This document shows positions 39,305 through 48,019 of a DNA stretch of 64,000 nt, in pieces. The notes beneath the pieces are model-generated. The model worked only from the letters and a program-made list of their open reading frames with translations. It did not search any database and was not told where the DNA came from. Position 1 is the stretch's first letter, and the number at the start of each line of letters is the position of its first letter. The DNA lies in NCBI RefSeq assembly GCF_001509585.1, contig NZ_LNCI01000004.1:434001-498000 (forward strand), given 5' to 3'. Origin of the DNA: Tropicimonas marinistellae. GTDB taxonomy: Bacteria > Pseudomonadota > Alphaproteobacteria > Rhodobacterales > Rhodobacteraceae. The translations under genes were made by a program, and so were the position numbers.

Positions 39305-40474
39305 ATGCAGCGAATTGTGGCGGTGTTCCTGATGGTCGCACTCGTCGGCTGTAGCGGAGTTCCCAGGAATCCGGTCGATATCGACGATCTTGAGAACGTG
39401 GGCATCCGCGGCATCGAGGGAGCGCGCTACTGGGGCGATACCGCCCCGATCAACTATGGCGAATTGCTGGCCGAGGTTGAGGCGCAAAGGCGGGCGTCGG
39501 GTTTGCTCGGCAACTACTCCACGCTGTCGCTGTCGGGAGGCGGAGAGGACGGCGCGTTCGCGGCGGGCATTCTGACCGCCTGGTCCGAAGCCGGCACACG
39601 CCCTGAATTCCTGAGTGTGACCGGCGTTTCTACCGGCGCGCTGGCCGCTCCCTTTGCCTTTCTCGGTCCGGACTATGACGATGAGCTTCGTCGCCTTTAC
39701 GGCGGCCTTCCCCCCGAGAGCATCTTCGAGAAGCGCGCGCTGACGGGCATCCTGTCGAATGCGTCTGCGCTCAGTTCGGGCCCGTTGGAACGCCTGATCG
39801 CGGAATATGTCACCCCCGAATTCCTCGCGAAGATCGCAGCCGAACACCGGCGCGGCCGGAGGTTGATCGTGCAATCGACCAGCCTCGATGCACAGCGTCC
39901 GGTGAATTGGGATCTCGGAGCGATTGCGGCAAGCGGTGCGCCCAATTCCGTAGAGGTGTTCCGGAATGCGTTGCTGGCCTCGGCATCCATTCCCGTGGTC
40001 TTTCCGCCCGTCCTGATCGAGGTTGAAACACCAGCGGGCCAGCGCGACGAACTGCACGTAGACGGCGGCGTCGTCTCCCAAGCTTTCTTCTTCCTGGGCT
40101 GGAGAGAGGGAGCCGGACTCTCCGGCAGACCGACGTTGTACTTCATTCGCAACGGTTCGGGATCGCCCGAACCGAGAACCACGTCCGCGAGCATCCCGGC
40201 GATTGCAATGCGCTCGATTGCGACGCTCACGAAGGCGCAGGGGACGAATGACCTCTTGGTGGGGTACAAGCTCGCAAACGCGGCCGGAGGAACGTACAAG
40301 GCGACCTGGATCGGTGACGACTTCACGACAGAGCGTCCCAACCAGCGCTTCGACCGGCAATACATGCAGGCGCTCTTCGAATACGGCTATCGCCGCTTCA
40401 AGCACGGTGGCCTCTGGAGCAACCAACCGCCGTTGATCGAAGATCTCGAAAACGTTGAAATCGCCCGGCGATGA
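39305..40474 (+). CDS. Patatin-like phospholipase lipoprotein
   Basis: A 389-residue protein. The lipobox VALVGC puts the acylated Cys at residue 16. The patatin domain follows: oxyanion loop SGGGEDGAFAAG (about 77-88), nucleophile elbow GVSTG with S109, and the catalytic Asp in HVDGGV (about residue 248). It should be a membrane-anchored serine lipid acyl hydrolase facing the periplasm. ATG at 39305 has an AGGGGGG ribosome site and begins the signal peptide; the 53-codon upstream extension is not plausible. Placed with the RND/MFS genes, it may act on envelope lipids or on an exported ester. Confidence 0.85.
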   Translation: MQRIVAVFLMVALVGCSGVPRNPVDIDDLENVGIRGIEGARYWGDTAPINYGELLAEVEAQRRASGLLGNYSTLSLSGGGEDGAFAAGILTAWSEAGTRPEFLSVTGVSTGALAAPFAFLGPDYDDELRRLYGGLPPESIFEKRALTGILSNASALSSGPLERLIAEYVTPEFLAKIAAEHRRGRRLIVQSTSLDAQRPVNWDLGAIAASGAPNSVEVFRNALLASASIPVVFPPVLIEVETPAGQRDELHVDGGVVSQAFFFLGWREGAGLSGRPTLYFIRNGSGSPEPRTTSASIPAIAMRSIATLTKAQGTNDLLVGYKLANAAGGTYKATWIGDDFTTERPNQRFDRQYMQALFEYGYRRFKHGGLWSNQPPLIEDLENVEIARR

Positions 40475-40505
40475 GACACCGCCGTCGGTTTGGCGCCGGT
40501 GGATT

Positions 40506-41768
40506 TTACCAGACCGTCAGGAAGAGCTTGATGATGAACGCGTTCGCGATGTCGACGAAGAATGCCGACACCAGCGGCAGCACGATGAAGGCCAAGGGCG
40601 AAGGCCCGTAGCGTTGGGTCACGGCCGTCATGTTGGCAATCGCGGTCGGGGTCGCGCCGAGCGTGACGCCGGTGAAACCCGACGAAATGACACTCGCGAA
40701 ATAGTCCCGCCCCATGGCGCGGAAGACGACCAGCACGATGAATGCTGTTGCGACGAGGGCTTGCATCACCATCGTGACGGCAAGAAGCGCGGCGCTGGAC
40801 GCAAGCGTCCAGAGTTCCATGCTCATCAGCGACATGGACAGGAACACTGACAGGCTGAACTCCGATATCAGGTTTGTGGTCTTGCCGCGCGGGGACAGGT
40901 TTCGGCGCGGAAACAGGGACGGGACCAGATTTGCCAGGAGGATCGCCGTGAGAAGGCACGGCACGAAGAGCGGGAGTTTGATGCCGTTCGCGCCAAGGGT
41001 ATCGAAGATGACGTATCCTATCGCGATGGAGACGTGGATCCACAGGACGCTTTGCATGATTGATTCCTGGGTGATCTCGTCGCCGGGTTCGCGTTGGTCG
41101 CCCGGTGCGGTCCTCGTTTCGTCCTTTTCCGGTGCGGCCGCGGTTCCGATGTGCCCTTCCGGCAGCGGGCCGGGCACAAGGTTGTTCCGTTCAATGAGGA
41201 ACTTGGCGATCGGACCGCCCAGAATGCTCGCCATGATCAGACCGATGGTCGCCGCGGCGATGCCAAGTTCGGCGGCGCCGGAAATCCCGTATTCGGCTTC
41301 TATGGTTGGCCCCCAGGCGATCGCCGTGCCATGCCCACCGATCAACGACGCCGTTCCCAGCAATACGCCGGATTGTGGGGGCAACCCGAAGAGCGTGGCG
41401 CCTGCCACACCGATCATGTTCTGAACGAACATATAGGTTATCGTCAGCACGAGCAGGATCGCGAGGATTGGGCCACCCCTCAGCAGGTCAGAGACCCGCG
41501 CGTTGAGCCCGACAGTGGTGAAGAAGTACACGAGCAGGAAGTCACGCGCGACGAGGTCGTAGACGATTTCCCGCCCCGTCACCGAAACGATGGCAAGGGC
41601 GATCAACGCCGCGACGATGCCACCGCTGACCGGCTCCGGAATGCTGTACCGCTGAAGGACAGGATACCGCGCCGTCATCCGGGCTCCGAGGAAATAGACC
41701 AGGATGCCGAGGTTGATTGTCTCGAATGCCGTCACTTGGAACGGTTGCAGGATTTCCGTGTTCTCCAT
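40506..41768 (-). CDS. Sodium/glutamate symporter GltS-like carrier
   Basis: A 420-residue membrane protein with two inverted halves. Hallmarks are GSASLIGGHGTAIAWGP-like TASLIGGHGTAIAWGP in the first half and GFTGVTLGATPTAIANM in the second, the paired re-entrant loops of GltS. A 50-residue charged linker (about 205-255) joins the halves. Glutamate as substrate is inferred from family. It is convergent with the patatin gene (31 bp gap) and lies just downstream of the outer-membrane protein gene on the same strand, so the two probably share the promoter near 43.5 kb. Confidence 0.85.
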   Translation of the reverse strand: MENTEILQPFQVTAFETINLGILVYFLGARMTARYPVLQRYSIPEPVSGGIVAALIALAIVSVTGREIVYDLVARDFLLVYFFTTVGLNARVSDLLRGGPILAILLVLTITYMFVQNMIGVAGATLFGLPPQSGVLLGTASLIGGHGTAIAWGPTIEAEYGISGAAELGIAAATIGLIMASILGGPIAKFLIERNNLVPGPLPEGHIGTAAAPEKDETRTAPGDQREPGDEITQESIMQSVLWIHVSIAIGYVIFDTLGANGIKLPLFVPCLLTAILLANLVPSLFPRRNLSPRGKTTNLISEFSLSVFLSMSLMSMELWTLASSAALLAVTMVMQALVATAFIVLVVFRAMGRDYFASVISSGFTGVTLGATPTAIANMTAVTQRYGPSPLAFIVLPLVSAFFVDIANAFIIKLFLTVW

Positions 41769-41816
41769 GGCGCAGCTTCGATCCTTCTCGGAGGCCCCTC
41801 GGGCGGTCGCAGCGTC

Positions 41817-43382
41817 TCAGAACCGGTATCCCAGCATGGCCGTGACCCCTTTTCTGGTATCCCCGTAGGTACCGGTTAAGGTCAGTTCCATGTTGTTTCC
41901 GAACTGCTTGTAGAGTCCCGCCCGCGCCGACCATTCTTCGTGTTCAAGCCCGATCCTGAAATCGAGGTCATCCCCATCCGGCAGGGAGATGTTGCCGACC
42001 ATCTCGTTTTCGAGCTTCAGCCATTCCGCGCCCACCATCAGCCGAAGGCGGTGCCGCGGGAAGTAATATCCAACTTGCGGCGTGATCGTGTAGGCGGTCG
42101 ACTCGGTTCCGGCATCCTCCGTAACTGTCGTCATGGCGGTTCCGGTCACCGAAGCAAAGTAGTTTCGCCAGCCGGCACCCAATGTGGCGCCTCCGCCGTA
42201 AACAAATGAATCGATGTCGATCTTTGCGTCGATCACGTCTGGCAACCCGACAAGCTGCCCGAGACCGGTTGTCCGGATCTTCAAGTCACCTCTGGCGTCG
42301 AGTTCACCGAACAGCGCCATGAGGTTCAGAAACGGAACGGGGAACCAATCGACGCGGATCTGCGGCATGTTGGTGTCGATGTCGATTCCCGATCCGTTCG
42401 GATCAAAGATGGCCTCGATCAAGGCGCGCTCACCGTTGATCTCGAAGCTCGTGAAATCCAGCATCGTCGACAGGTCGGTGTACATCAAGCTGATGCCAAA
42501 CGGTTTCGGGAACTCGTACCCGGCGGCCCGCGCCTGCCGTCCCCAGATCGGGAAAGTGCGGTCGATATTGACCCGCACGGGGGTGTCGAAGGCACCCAGG
42601 TCGACACCGGCGGGGATGGCAGCGGCTCTTGGCGTTACATCGTTGCCATCCGCGTCAGTGTAGCTGATCGCGGTACTTCGCGTCGTGGTCACGAAACGCC
42701 CCCCGCCGGGCACAACTCCGAGGAAGAGGTCCCGTGCGACGATGGTGTTCACCGTGTCCTGGATGACATCGGTCCCGTTCGCCGCGCGCGAGAAGCGAAC
42801 GTCCATCGTGTAGTCGGTTACGCGCGTCCCGTCATGGAGAAAGGCCCGGCCGTCATCCAGTTCGAGCAAAATCCGCTCCACCCGGTCGCCGTCCACCCAG
42901 ATACGTCCCTGCAGGAACCGCATCCAGGCGATGTCCTGCGGCAGCGCAAACGGAGTGTAGCGGAAGCGGATGACGGCCTTGTCGCCATTGGTCGATTCTA
43001 CGGCGACGGTGTCCGGGTCGTAGCCGATCTGTAGGGTCCGGATTTGGTGCTGGAGCCGCATGCGGTTCTCCAGAACGGAGCGGAACCGCCGGGGTGACGC
43101 CGTTGTCGGGGCCGCATCCTCGAACCGCAGCACCAGATCGATCCCGGCAGGGGTCGAGGGGTCGAATTCGATCAGAAGCCGATCCTTGTAGATTTCGCTT
43201 TCGGTGTTCACCTCGATTTCGGCGAAGCGCGTGTAGCTCAGGTCGGTCGACAACTCCGATACCATGAGTTCAATCGCGCTCGGATCGATGCCGCGTTCCG
43301 TCAGAGCGTCACCGATGGCCGTAGCCGGCGCGCCGAGGATGCCCAGCAACAGTACGAGTGCGGCAAAGTGTTTCTTCAGCAT
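41817..43382 (-). CDS. Predicted outer-membrane beta-barrel protein with an N-terminal soluble domain
   Basis: A 521-residue protein with a signal peptide (residues 1-26, MLKKHFAALVLLLGILGAPATA). Residues about 30-220 form a soluble, beta-rich domain vaguely like lipoprotein-sorting (LolA-type) folds (RFRSVLENRMRLQHQIRTL, RIWVDGDRVERILLEL). From about 250 on there are alternating hydrophobic/polar strands with many aromatic and Gly residues, and the protein ends MLGYRF, the terminal-Phe signature of barrel proteins. Family not recognised. The second palindrome copy lies about 150 bp upstream of its ATG at 43382. Confidence 0.65.
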   Translation of the reverse strand: MLKKHFAALVLLLGILGAPATAIGDALTERGIDPSAIELMVSELSTDLSYTRFAEIEVNTESEIYKDRLLIEFDPSTPAGIDLVLRFEDAAPTTASPRRFRSVLENRMRLQHQIRTLQIGYDPDTVAVESTNGDKAVIRFRYTPFALPQDIAWMRFLQGRIWVDGDRVERILLELDDGRAFLHDGTRVTDYTMDVRFSRAANGTDVIQDTVNTIVARDLFLGVVPGGGRFVTTTRSTAISYTDADGNDVTPRAAAIPAGVDLGAFDTPVRVNIDRTFPIWGRQARAAGYEFPKPFGISLMYTDLSTMLDFTSFEINGERALIEAIFDPNGSGIDIDTNMPQIRVDWFPVPFLNLMALFGELDARGDLKIRTTGLGQLVGLPDVIDAKIDIDSFVYGGGATLGAGWRNYFASVTGTAMTTVTEDAGTESTAYTITPQVGYYFPRHRLRLMVGAEWLKLENEMVGNISLPDGDDLDFRIGLEHEEWSARAGLYKQFGNNMELTLTGTYGDTRKGVTAMLGYRF

Positions 43383-43900
43383 TCCTGTTGCTCTCCGAAG
43401 AAATGCGTTTCCAGTCGTCGAACGGTGTCTGGCAAGTGTTGCGGTGGCGGCAGGTTCGTCCCTCGAGCCTGTCGGTGTCATCTTCCCTATTGGGTGAAAC
43501 TTACGGGGACTGGGCCAGCGCCGGTCAAGCTGGAGCGAGCCAATTTGGCTCACCCGTGCTCGATCGACGCCTGCAGGGTGAGGGCCGGCAATTTGACCTC
43601 GCGTCGAACGCGCCACGGTCCGGAAAATCCTGGCATCGGCGCGGGTCGCGAATTCGGGCTGTCTGGCGTTGGACCCTCGGTCAAGACTGCCCGCGATGTG
43701 CCGTGGTCGTTGCCTGATGCGACCACGGATGCGTGTCTGTTCGCCGATGTGCATCGGCAACGAAGGACGGCGAGCAGACTCGCGGCAGTGCTCACGCACC
43801 AACCGAGCAGTTTCGTTGAGAGCCAACCTGCTCTGCTCTCGGGGAACCGCAACGCACTACGAAGGCGAACGCGGGTATCACTTCGGCTTGTCGGCTTCTC
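43383..43900. other. 518-bp intergenic region holding the second palindrome; otherwise no gene seen
   Basis: Between the leftward outer-membrane protein gene and the stop of the leftward GNAT gene. The left part (43383-43560) should be the promoter and leader of the outer-membrane gene. The right part (43560-43900) has only short frames without family character; a decayed gene cannot be excluded. Confidence 0.4.
43534..43554. promoter_or_regulatory. 21-bp palindrome, operator copy 2
   Basis: On the reverse strand this reads GGTGAGCCAA, central A, TTGGCTCGCT: 19 of 21 positions equal the perfect palindrome at 29782-29802, including the entire left arm and centre base. It is 152 bp upstream of the outer-membrane protein gene, in a promoter position. 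Two such long matches 14 kb apart are very unlikely by chance. Confidence 0.7.
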
Positions 43901-44197
43901 TCAGCGGTCCTTGAGCACGTCCTGCCATTCCGGGTGGCGGGCGATCTGCGCCTTGGCAAACGGGCAGAGTGGGATGATCTTGCGACCCTCGTCGCGCGCA
44001 TCGGCGACCGCCCGTGCGACCAGCGCCTGACCGGCCCCCCGACCGCGAAGGGCATCGGGCACACCCGTGTGATCGATGATGATCGACCCCGGTCCCGCAC
44101 GGGAATAGGTGAGCTCTGCCTCGTGCCCGTCGAGTGTCAGCCAGTAGCGGCCCTTGGTTTCGCCTTCGTCGCGATGGATGTCGCCCGAATAGGTCAT
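43901..44197 (-). CDS. Small GNAT-family N-acetyltransferase (YjdJ-type)
   Basis: A 98-residue minimal GNAT protein. It has the acetyl-CoA loop GVPDALRGRGAGQALVARAVADARDEG (R/Q-x-x-G-x-G/A type) and the C-terminal IIPLCPFAKAQIARHPEW, which defines the short single-domain subfamily of PF14542. The acceptor is unknown. The ATG overlaps the FrnE-like stop by four bases, so it is the last gene of the operon that begins at mdaB or kefF. Confidence 0.82.
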   Translation of the reverse strand: MTYSGDIHRDEGETKGRYWLTLDGHEAELTYSRAGPGSIIIDHTGVPDALRGRGAGQALVARAVADARDEGRKIIPLCPFAKAQIARHPEWQDVLKDR

Positions 44198-44850
44198 GCC
44201 GCGCGCTCCGTGACAGTGTGTTGCAGGATACGAGCGTAATTATCCTCGCCTTGCGCACCTGTCACGAGGTGTCGGCGTGCGAAGATCATCGCCGGTACGC
44301 CGGAAATACCGCGGGAGGTCCAGAAGTGTTCCTTCTGGCGCACCAACTCCGCCTTGTCGCCGTTCATGAGCATGTCCAGCGCGGCGCCCCGATCCAGCCC
44401 GATCCCGGCCGCCACGCCCGCGAGCACGTTCGGATCGTTCAGATCCTCCCGCCGGGTGAAGAAAGCCCCGAACAGGGCAAGCTTGGCGTCGTGGGCCTTG
44501 CCATGGTCGCCCGCCCAATCGATTAGCTGGTGCGCCCGGAAGGTATTCACCATCCGCATATCGTCGGTGTACTCGAGGGTGAAACCCAGCGCCGCGCCCA
44601 TCTCGGTCAGCCGTATACGGGCCTGGCGTGATCCCTCCGGAGTCGTGCCGTACTTTGCGGCAAGATGCTCGCGCAGGTTTTCGCCCTCTTCGGCCATCTG
44701 TGGGTTCAGTTCGAACGGGTGCCAATGCACCTCTGTTTCGATGCCAGTCTCCCGTGCGGCCTTCGCCAACTGGTGATACCCGATCACACACCACGGGCAG
44801 ACAACGTCGGAAACGATGTCGACGCGTATTGGCTTGAGGTCTTCGGTCAT
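44194..44850 (-). CDS. DsbA-family oxidoreductase (FrnE-like)
   Basis: A 218-residue cytoplasmic thioredoxin-fold protein with a large helical insertion. The active site is CPWC (DVVCPWCVIGYHQL, residues 18-21), the cis-Pro loop is SGVPAMIF. No signal peptide, so it works in the cytoplasm, like FrnE of Deinococcus, which is linked to oxidative stress. 2-hydroxychromene-2-carboxylate isomerases share the fold but usually lack CxxC. Neighbours (kefB/kefF, GST, mdaB) support a thiol-stress role. Confidence 0.85.
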   Translation of the reverse strand: MTEDLKPIRVDIVSDVVCPWCVIGYHQLAKAARETGIETEVHWHPFELNPQMAEEGENLREHLAAKYGTTPEGSRQARIRLTEMGAALGFTLEYTDDMRMVNTFRAHQLIDWAGDHGKAHDAKLALFGAFFTRREDLNDPNVLAGVAAGIGLDRGAALDMLMNGDKAELVRQKEHFWTSRGISGVPAMIFARRHLVTGAQGEDNYARILQHTVTERAA

Positions 44851-44868
44851 GGGAGTCCTTTCATCCGG

Positions 44869-46749
44869 TCACAGGCTCGCATCGCCCTTGGGCGGTGGGG
44901 TCCAACCACGCTCGGACCTGTCGAAACTGTCGAGCCGGTCTTCTTTCATCAGGTCGAACAGCGTTTGGGAATGGGCGCGCATGGCGTCGATATAGGAGGC
45001 CGAGACACCCTCGGTGTTCCATGTCTCGCGCAACGCGTCCAGTTGCCGGTGGTCATGGGCACGGAAGGTCCGGCGGGCGGTTTCGGCCCGGAAGGGGTGG
45101 TTTCCGAGCGCAACCAGCGCATCGCGCCCCATGCTCAGGGCACCCTCGAAGGTCTCGCGCGCGGCGATGTGGGCACCGGCGTTCTCCAGGTCATAGACGT
45201 GGTGCCGATCGATGGCGCGGGCATGGATGGTCACGTTGGGATAGCTGTGGGCGACGTGGCGCACGAGTTCCGTCTGCTTCTCCCGATCATCGAGCGCGGC
45301 GACGAAGAGCTTGGCCGTCTCCAGCCCGGCACTGTGCAACAGGTCGGGCCGGGTGGCATCGCCGTAATAGGCCCGGAAGCCGATCTTCGAGAGGTTCTCG
45401 ATGGTTTCGGGGTCGTGGTCCAGAACAGTCACCTTGTAGCCATTCGTCACCAGCAGGCGCGTGATGATCTGCCCGACCCGCCCAATGCCGGCCACGACGA
45501 CGGTTCCGGCCTCGTCGATCTCGTCCGGTTCGCGGTCTGCAGACGCAACGGAGCGGGGTGCCAGGACCTTTTCGTGCAGGATGAAGAGGAGTGGCGTCAG
45601 CAGCATCGAGAGCGCCACGACCAGCGTCATGGTGGAAACCAGCTCGGCCGGGAGCACGCCCGCGACCAATGTGAAGCCGAACAGCACGAAGGCGAATTCC
45701 CCGGCCTGGGCCAGCCCGAGGGTGAAGAGCCAGCGGTCCGCGCCGCCAAGGCCAAAGGCGGTTGCCAGCCCGTAGAGCAGCGCCGCCTTCAGCGCCATCA
45801 GCCCGACCGCGAGGCCGACAAGCCCGATTGGGTTGGAGAACAGCAAGCCGAAATCCACACCCGCGCCGACGGTGATGAAAAAGAGGCCGAGCAGCAGGCC
45901 CTTGAAGGGTTCGATATCGGATTCCAGCTCGTGCCGGTATTCGCTGTCGGACAGCACGACGCCGGCAAGGAAAGTGCCGAGGGCGGGCGAAAGGCCGACG
46001 TAATTCATGGCGAGCGCGATCCCGATCACCAGCATCAGCGCGGCAGCGGTGAAGATCTCGCGCAGGCGGGCTTCGGCGATGAAACGGAAGACGGGGCGCA
46101 TCACGGTCCGGCCGGCAAGGATGATGGCGGCAATGATCGCGAGGATCGCCAGCGCCTGCGCCCAATCCGGCAGCGCATCGAAGGCCGTGGGGGCCGCATG
46201 GCCGTGGCCCTCGGCTCCGTGTGCATCGTCATGGCCGGTGCCGACCGCCAGCAGCGGCATCAGCGCAAGCATCGGGATCACGGCGATATCCTGTGTCAGC
46301 AGGACCGAAAACGCGCTCTTGCCGCCTATCGTCTGCATCCAGCCCTTTTCGTTCAGCGTCTGCAGCACGATGGCGGTCGACGAGAGCGCAAGGATCATGC
46401 CGAGGGCCAGCGCAGCCTGCCAGGCCAGACCGAACGCGAGGGAGACAGCGGCAATCGCCACCGTCGTTCCAACGACCTGCAAGCCGCCAAGCCCGAGCAA
46501 CTGTGTCCGCATCCGCCAAAGCATCGCCGGTTGCAGCTCCAGCCCGACGAGAAACAGCATCATGACGACGCCGAACTCCGCGAAATGCTGCAACTCGACT
46601 GTCTCGTGCCCGACGATTCCGAGCACCGGGCCGATGACGACGCCGGCAATCAGGTAGCCGAGCACGGAGCCGAGACCGAGGCGGTTGGCAAGCGGCACGG
46701 CGACCACGGCGGCGACGAGGTAGACGAAACCGGCGGCGAGGAATTCCAT
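44869..46749 (-). CDS. Glutathione-gated potassium efflux protein KefB/KefC-like
   Basis: A 626-residue CPA2 antiporter. Twelve or so helices fill residues 1-400, with the family segments LGYLIAGVVIGP, LSSTAIVLQTL and LSPALGTFLAGVVLSDSEYRHELE. A TrkA-N/RCK domain follows (VVVAGIGRVGQIITRLL, a Rossmann G-x-G-x-x-G loop, then DHDPETIE). In Kef systems this domain binds glutathione or its adducts to open K+ efflux during electrophile attack. A His/Asp-rich loop near residues 175-190 (GHDDAHGAEGHGH) is an unusual insertion, perhaps metal-binding. Start ATG overlaps the kefF stop (ATGA). Confidence 0.9.
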   Translation of the reverse strand: MEFLAAGFVYLVAAVVAVPLANRLGLGSVLGYLIAGVVIGPVLGIVGHETVELQHFAEFGVVMMLFLVGLELQPAMLWRMRTQLLGLGGLQVVGTTVAIAAVSLAFGLAWQAALALGMILALSSTAIVLQTLNEKGWMQTIGGKSAFSVLLTQDIAVIPMLALMPLLAVGTGHDDAHGAEGHGHAAPTAFDALPDWAQALAILAIIAAIILAGRTVMRPVFRFIAEARLREIFTAAALMLVIGIALAMNYVGLSPALGTFLAGVVLSDSEYRHELESDIEPFKGLLLGLFFITVGAGVDFGLLFSNPIGLVGLAVGLMALKAALLYGLATAFGLGGADRWLFTLGLAQAGEFAFVLFGFTLVAGVLPAELVSTMTLVVALSMLLTPLLFILHEKVLAPRSVASADREPDEIDEAGTVVVAGIGRVGQIITRLLVTNGYKVTVLDHDPETIENLSKIGFRAYYGDATRPDLLHSAGLETAKLFVAALDDREKQTELVRHVAHSYPNVTIHARAIDRHHVYDLENAGAHIAARETFEGALSMGRDALVALGNHPFRAETARRTFRAHDHRQLDALRETWNTEGVSASYIDAMRAHSQTLFDLMKEDRLDSFDRSERGWTPPPKGDASL

Positions 46750-47363
46750 CAGGCTGTCTCCGGTGCAGCCGCGTGGGACGCAGCGATGTCGTTGAGGGTG
46801 CGGGCGGCGCGGGCGGCCGGGATGTCGAGCCGGTCGTCGCGCAGCGCGGTCAGCAGGCCGCGCCATGCCGCCACATGGTCCCCGCGGCGCGCTTCCTCGA
46901 CCGCCCGCCCTGCGCCGTAGATCGCGAAAGGTGCGAGGTAGCGCATCCCGCAGAGATCGGCTGTCTTTTCGAAGGGCGCCAACAGGTCGCGCAGATAGGC
47001 GCCGTTGCCACCCTCGGGCCGATAGGAGGATTCCAGCGCACCGCAGGAGACGGCATTGAGGGTCACCTTGCCGTCCAGTGCATGCCCGTGCTTGCCATAG
47101 GCAAAGCCGTGTTCCAGCACGAGATCCTGCCACTCGCGGACAATTGCAGGCGCGGAATACCAGTAGATCGGGTGCAGGAAGACGATCGCGTCGTGATCCA
47201 CCAGCCGCCGCTGCTCGCGCGCCACGTCGATCTCGAAGGTAGGATATTCGCCGTAGAGGTCGACACAGGTGACGCCCTCCGTCTGCCCGGCCACGTCGAA
47301 GAGCGGGCCACTGATCTCGGAACGGTCGAGGCGGGGATGGGCGATATATACGAGCGGTTTCAT
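46749..47363 (-). CDS. Kef ancillary NAD(P)H oxidoreductase (KefF/KefG-like)
   Basis: A 204-residue flavodoxin-like quinone reductase. Markers are IAHPRLDRSEISGPL at the start, DLYGEYPTFEID, FLHPIYWYSAPAIVREWQDLVLEHGFAYG and the GGNGAYLRDLLAPFE segment. KefF/KefG proteins are peripheral subunits needed for full Kef activity and also reduce quinones with NAD(P)H. It lies directly upstream of and overlaps the kef gene, confirming the pairing. KefF versus KefG cannot be decided from sequence alone. Confidence 0.88.
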   Translation of the reverse strand: MKPLVYIAHPRLDRSEISGPLFDVAGQTEGVTCVDLYGEYPTFEIDVAREQRRLVDHDAIVFLHPIYWYSAPAIVREWQDLVLEHGFAYGKHGHALDGKVTLNAVSCGALESSYRPEGGNGAYLRDLLAPFEKTADLCGMRYLAPFAIYGAGRAVEEARRGDHVAAWRGLLTALRDDRLDIPAARAARTLNDIAASHAAAPETA

Positions 47364-47431
47364 GATCTATCCATGCAACACAGGCGCGCCCGACGACAAC
47401 CACCGGGCGCGAGACTTGAGGTCGGAGACCA

Positions 47432-48016
47432 TCACCGGTCGTCCGGGTGGACCCAGGCGTATTTGTCCATGCCGCGGTCGAGGCGGGTATGGGCGAGCGC
47501 GTTGGTGAAGTTGGAGATCAGCTTCGCCGCCAGCCCTGCCAGCACATCAAGCGCCGCCTTGCGATCATATCCGGCGTCGAGGAACGCCTGCAGGCGATCG
47601 TCGCCGATATGACCGCGCGTCTCCAGCAGTTCGCGGGCAAAGCTTTGCAAGGCGGCCAGCTTGGGGTCGGCCAGAGTGCGGCCTTCGCGCAGGTCCTCGA
47701 TGATGTCATCCGGCATCTTTGCCATCTTCATCATCATCGTGTGGCCCGCCATGCAGTAATGGCAGCGGTTGATGTAGTTCGAGGTCATGAAGACCACCTA
47801 CGCCTCCGGCGGTGAAAAGGAGGAGCGGCGCAGGAACCGGTCGAAAGCCACGAGATAGGACTCATAGGTGACCGGCGATTCCGCGAAGAGCGCATGCAGG
47901 CTGACCAGACCGCCGAACTCCTTCACGGATTGGTCGATGAGCGGCTTGGAAGCCTCGGGTGCGCTGGCCTTGGTGTGATATTCGAAGGCGATGGCGGCTT
48001 TTTCGGTGTCGAGCAT
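47432..48016 (-). pseudogene. Carboxymuconolactone decarboxylase (AhpD-like) gene interrupted by an in-frame amber codon
   Basis: The frame from ATG 48016 to the stop at 47432 codes 194 residues but has TAG as codon 73 (47798-47800). Both sides belong to one CMD family protein: residues 1-72 (LDTEKAAIAFEYHTKAS...FDRFLRRSSFSPPEA) and 74-194 with the active-site NRCHYCMAGHTMMMKMAKMPDD, a CxxC plus His. Relatives, as I recall, have Gln at or near the broken position (SPxExQVVFMT), so one C-to-T change of CAG fits. The second half might restart at GTG 47797 or ATG 47788, but without a convincing ribosome site. CMD/AhpD proteins act in peroxide or electrophile detoxification, matching the neighbours. 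A sequencing error or read-through cannot be excluded. Confidence 0.82.
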
Positions 48017-48019
48017 GGG

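Noticed and set aside
43550-43852. A 100-codon leftward open frame upstream of the outer-membrane gene
   Set aside because: It overlaps the operator copy, has no ribosome site and no recognisable domain.
44665-46920. A 751-codon open frame antisense to the Kef gene
   Set aside because: Low-complexity His/Gln/Arg-rich translation, overlapping the well-conserved antiporter throughout.
47798-47800. TAG in the CMD gene as pyrrolysine or other recoding
   Set aside because: No recoding element or pyl genes are visible, and the site is an ordinary surface position in relatives; nonsense mutation is simpler.
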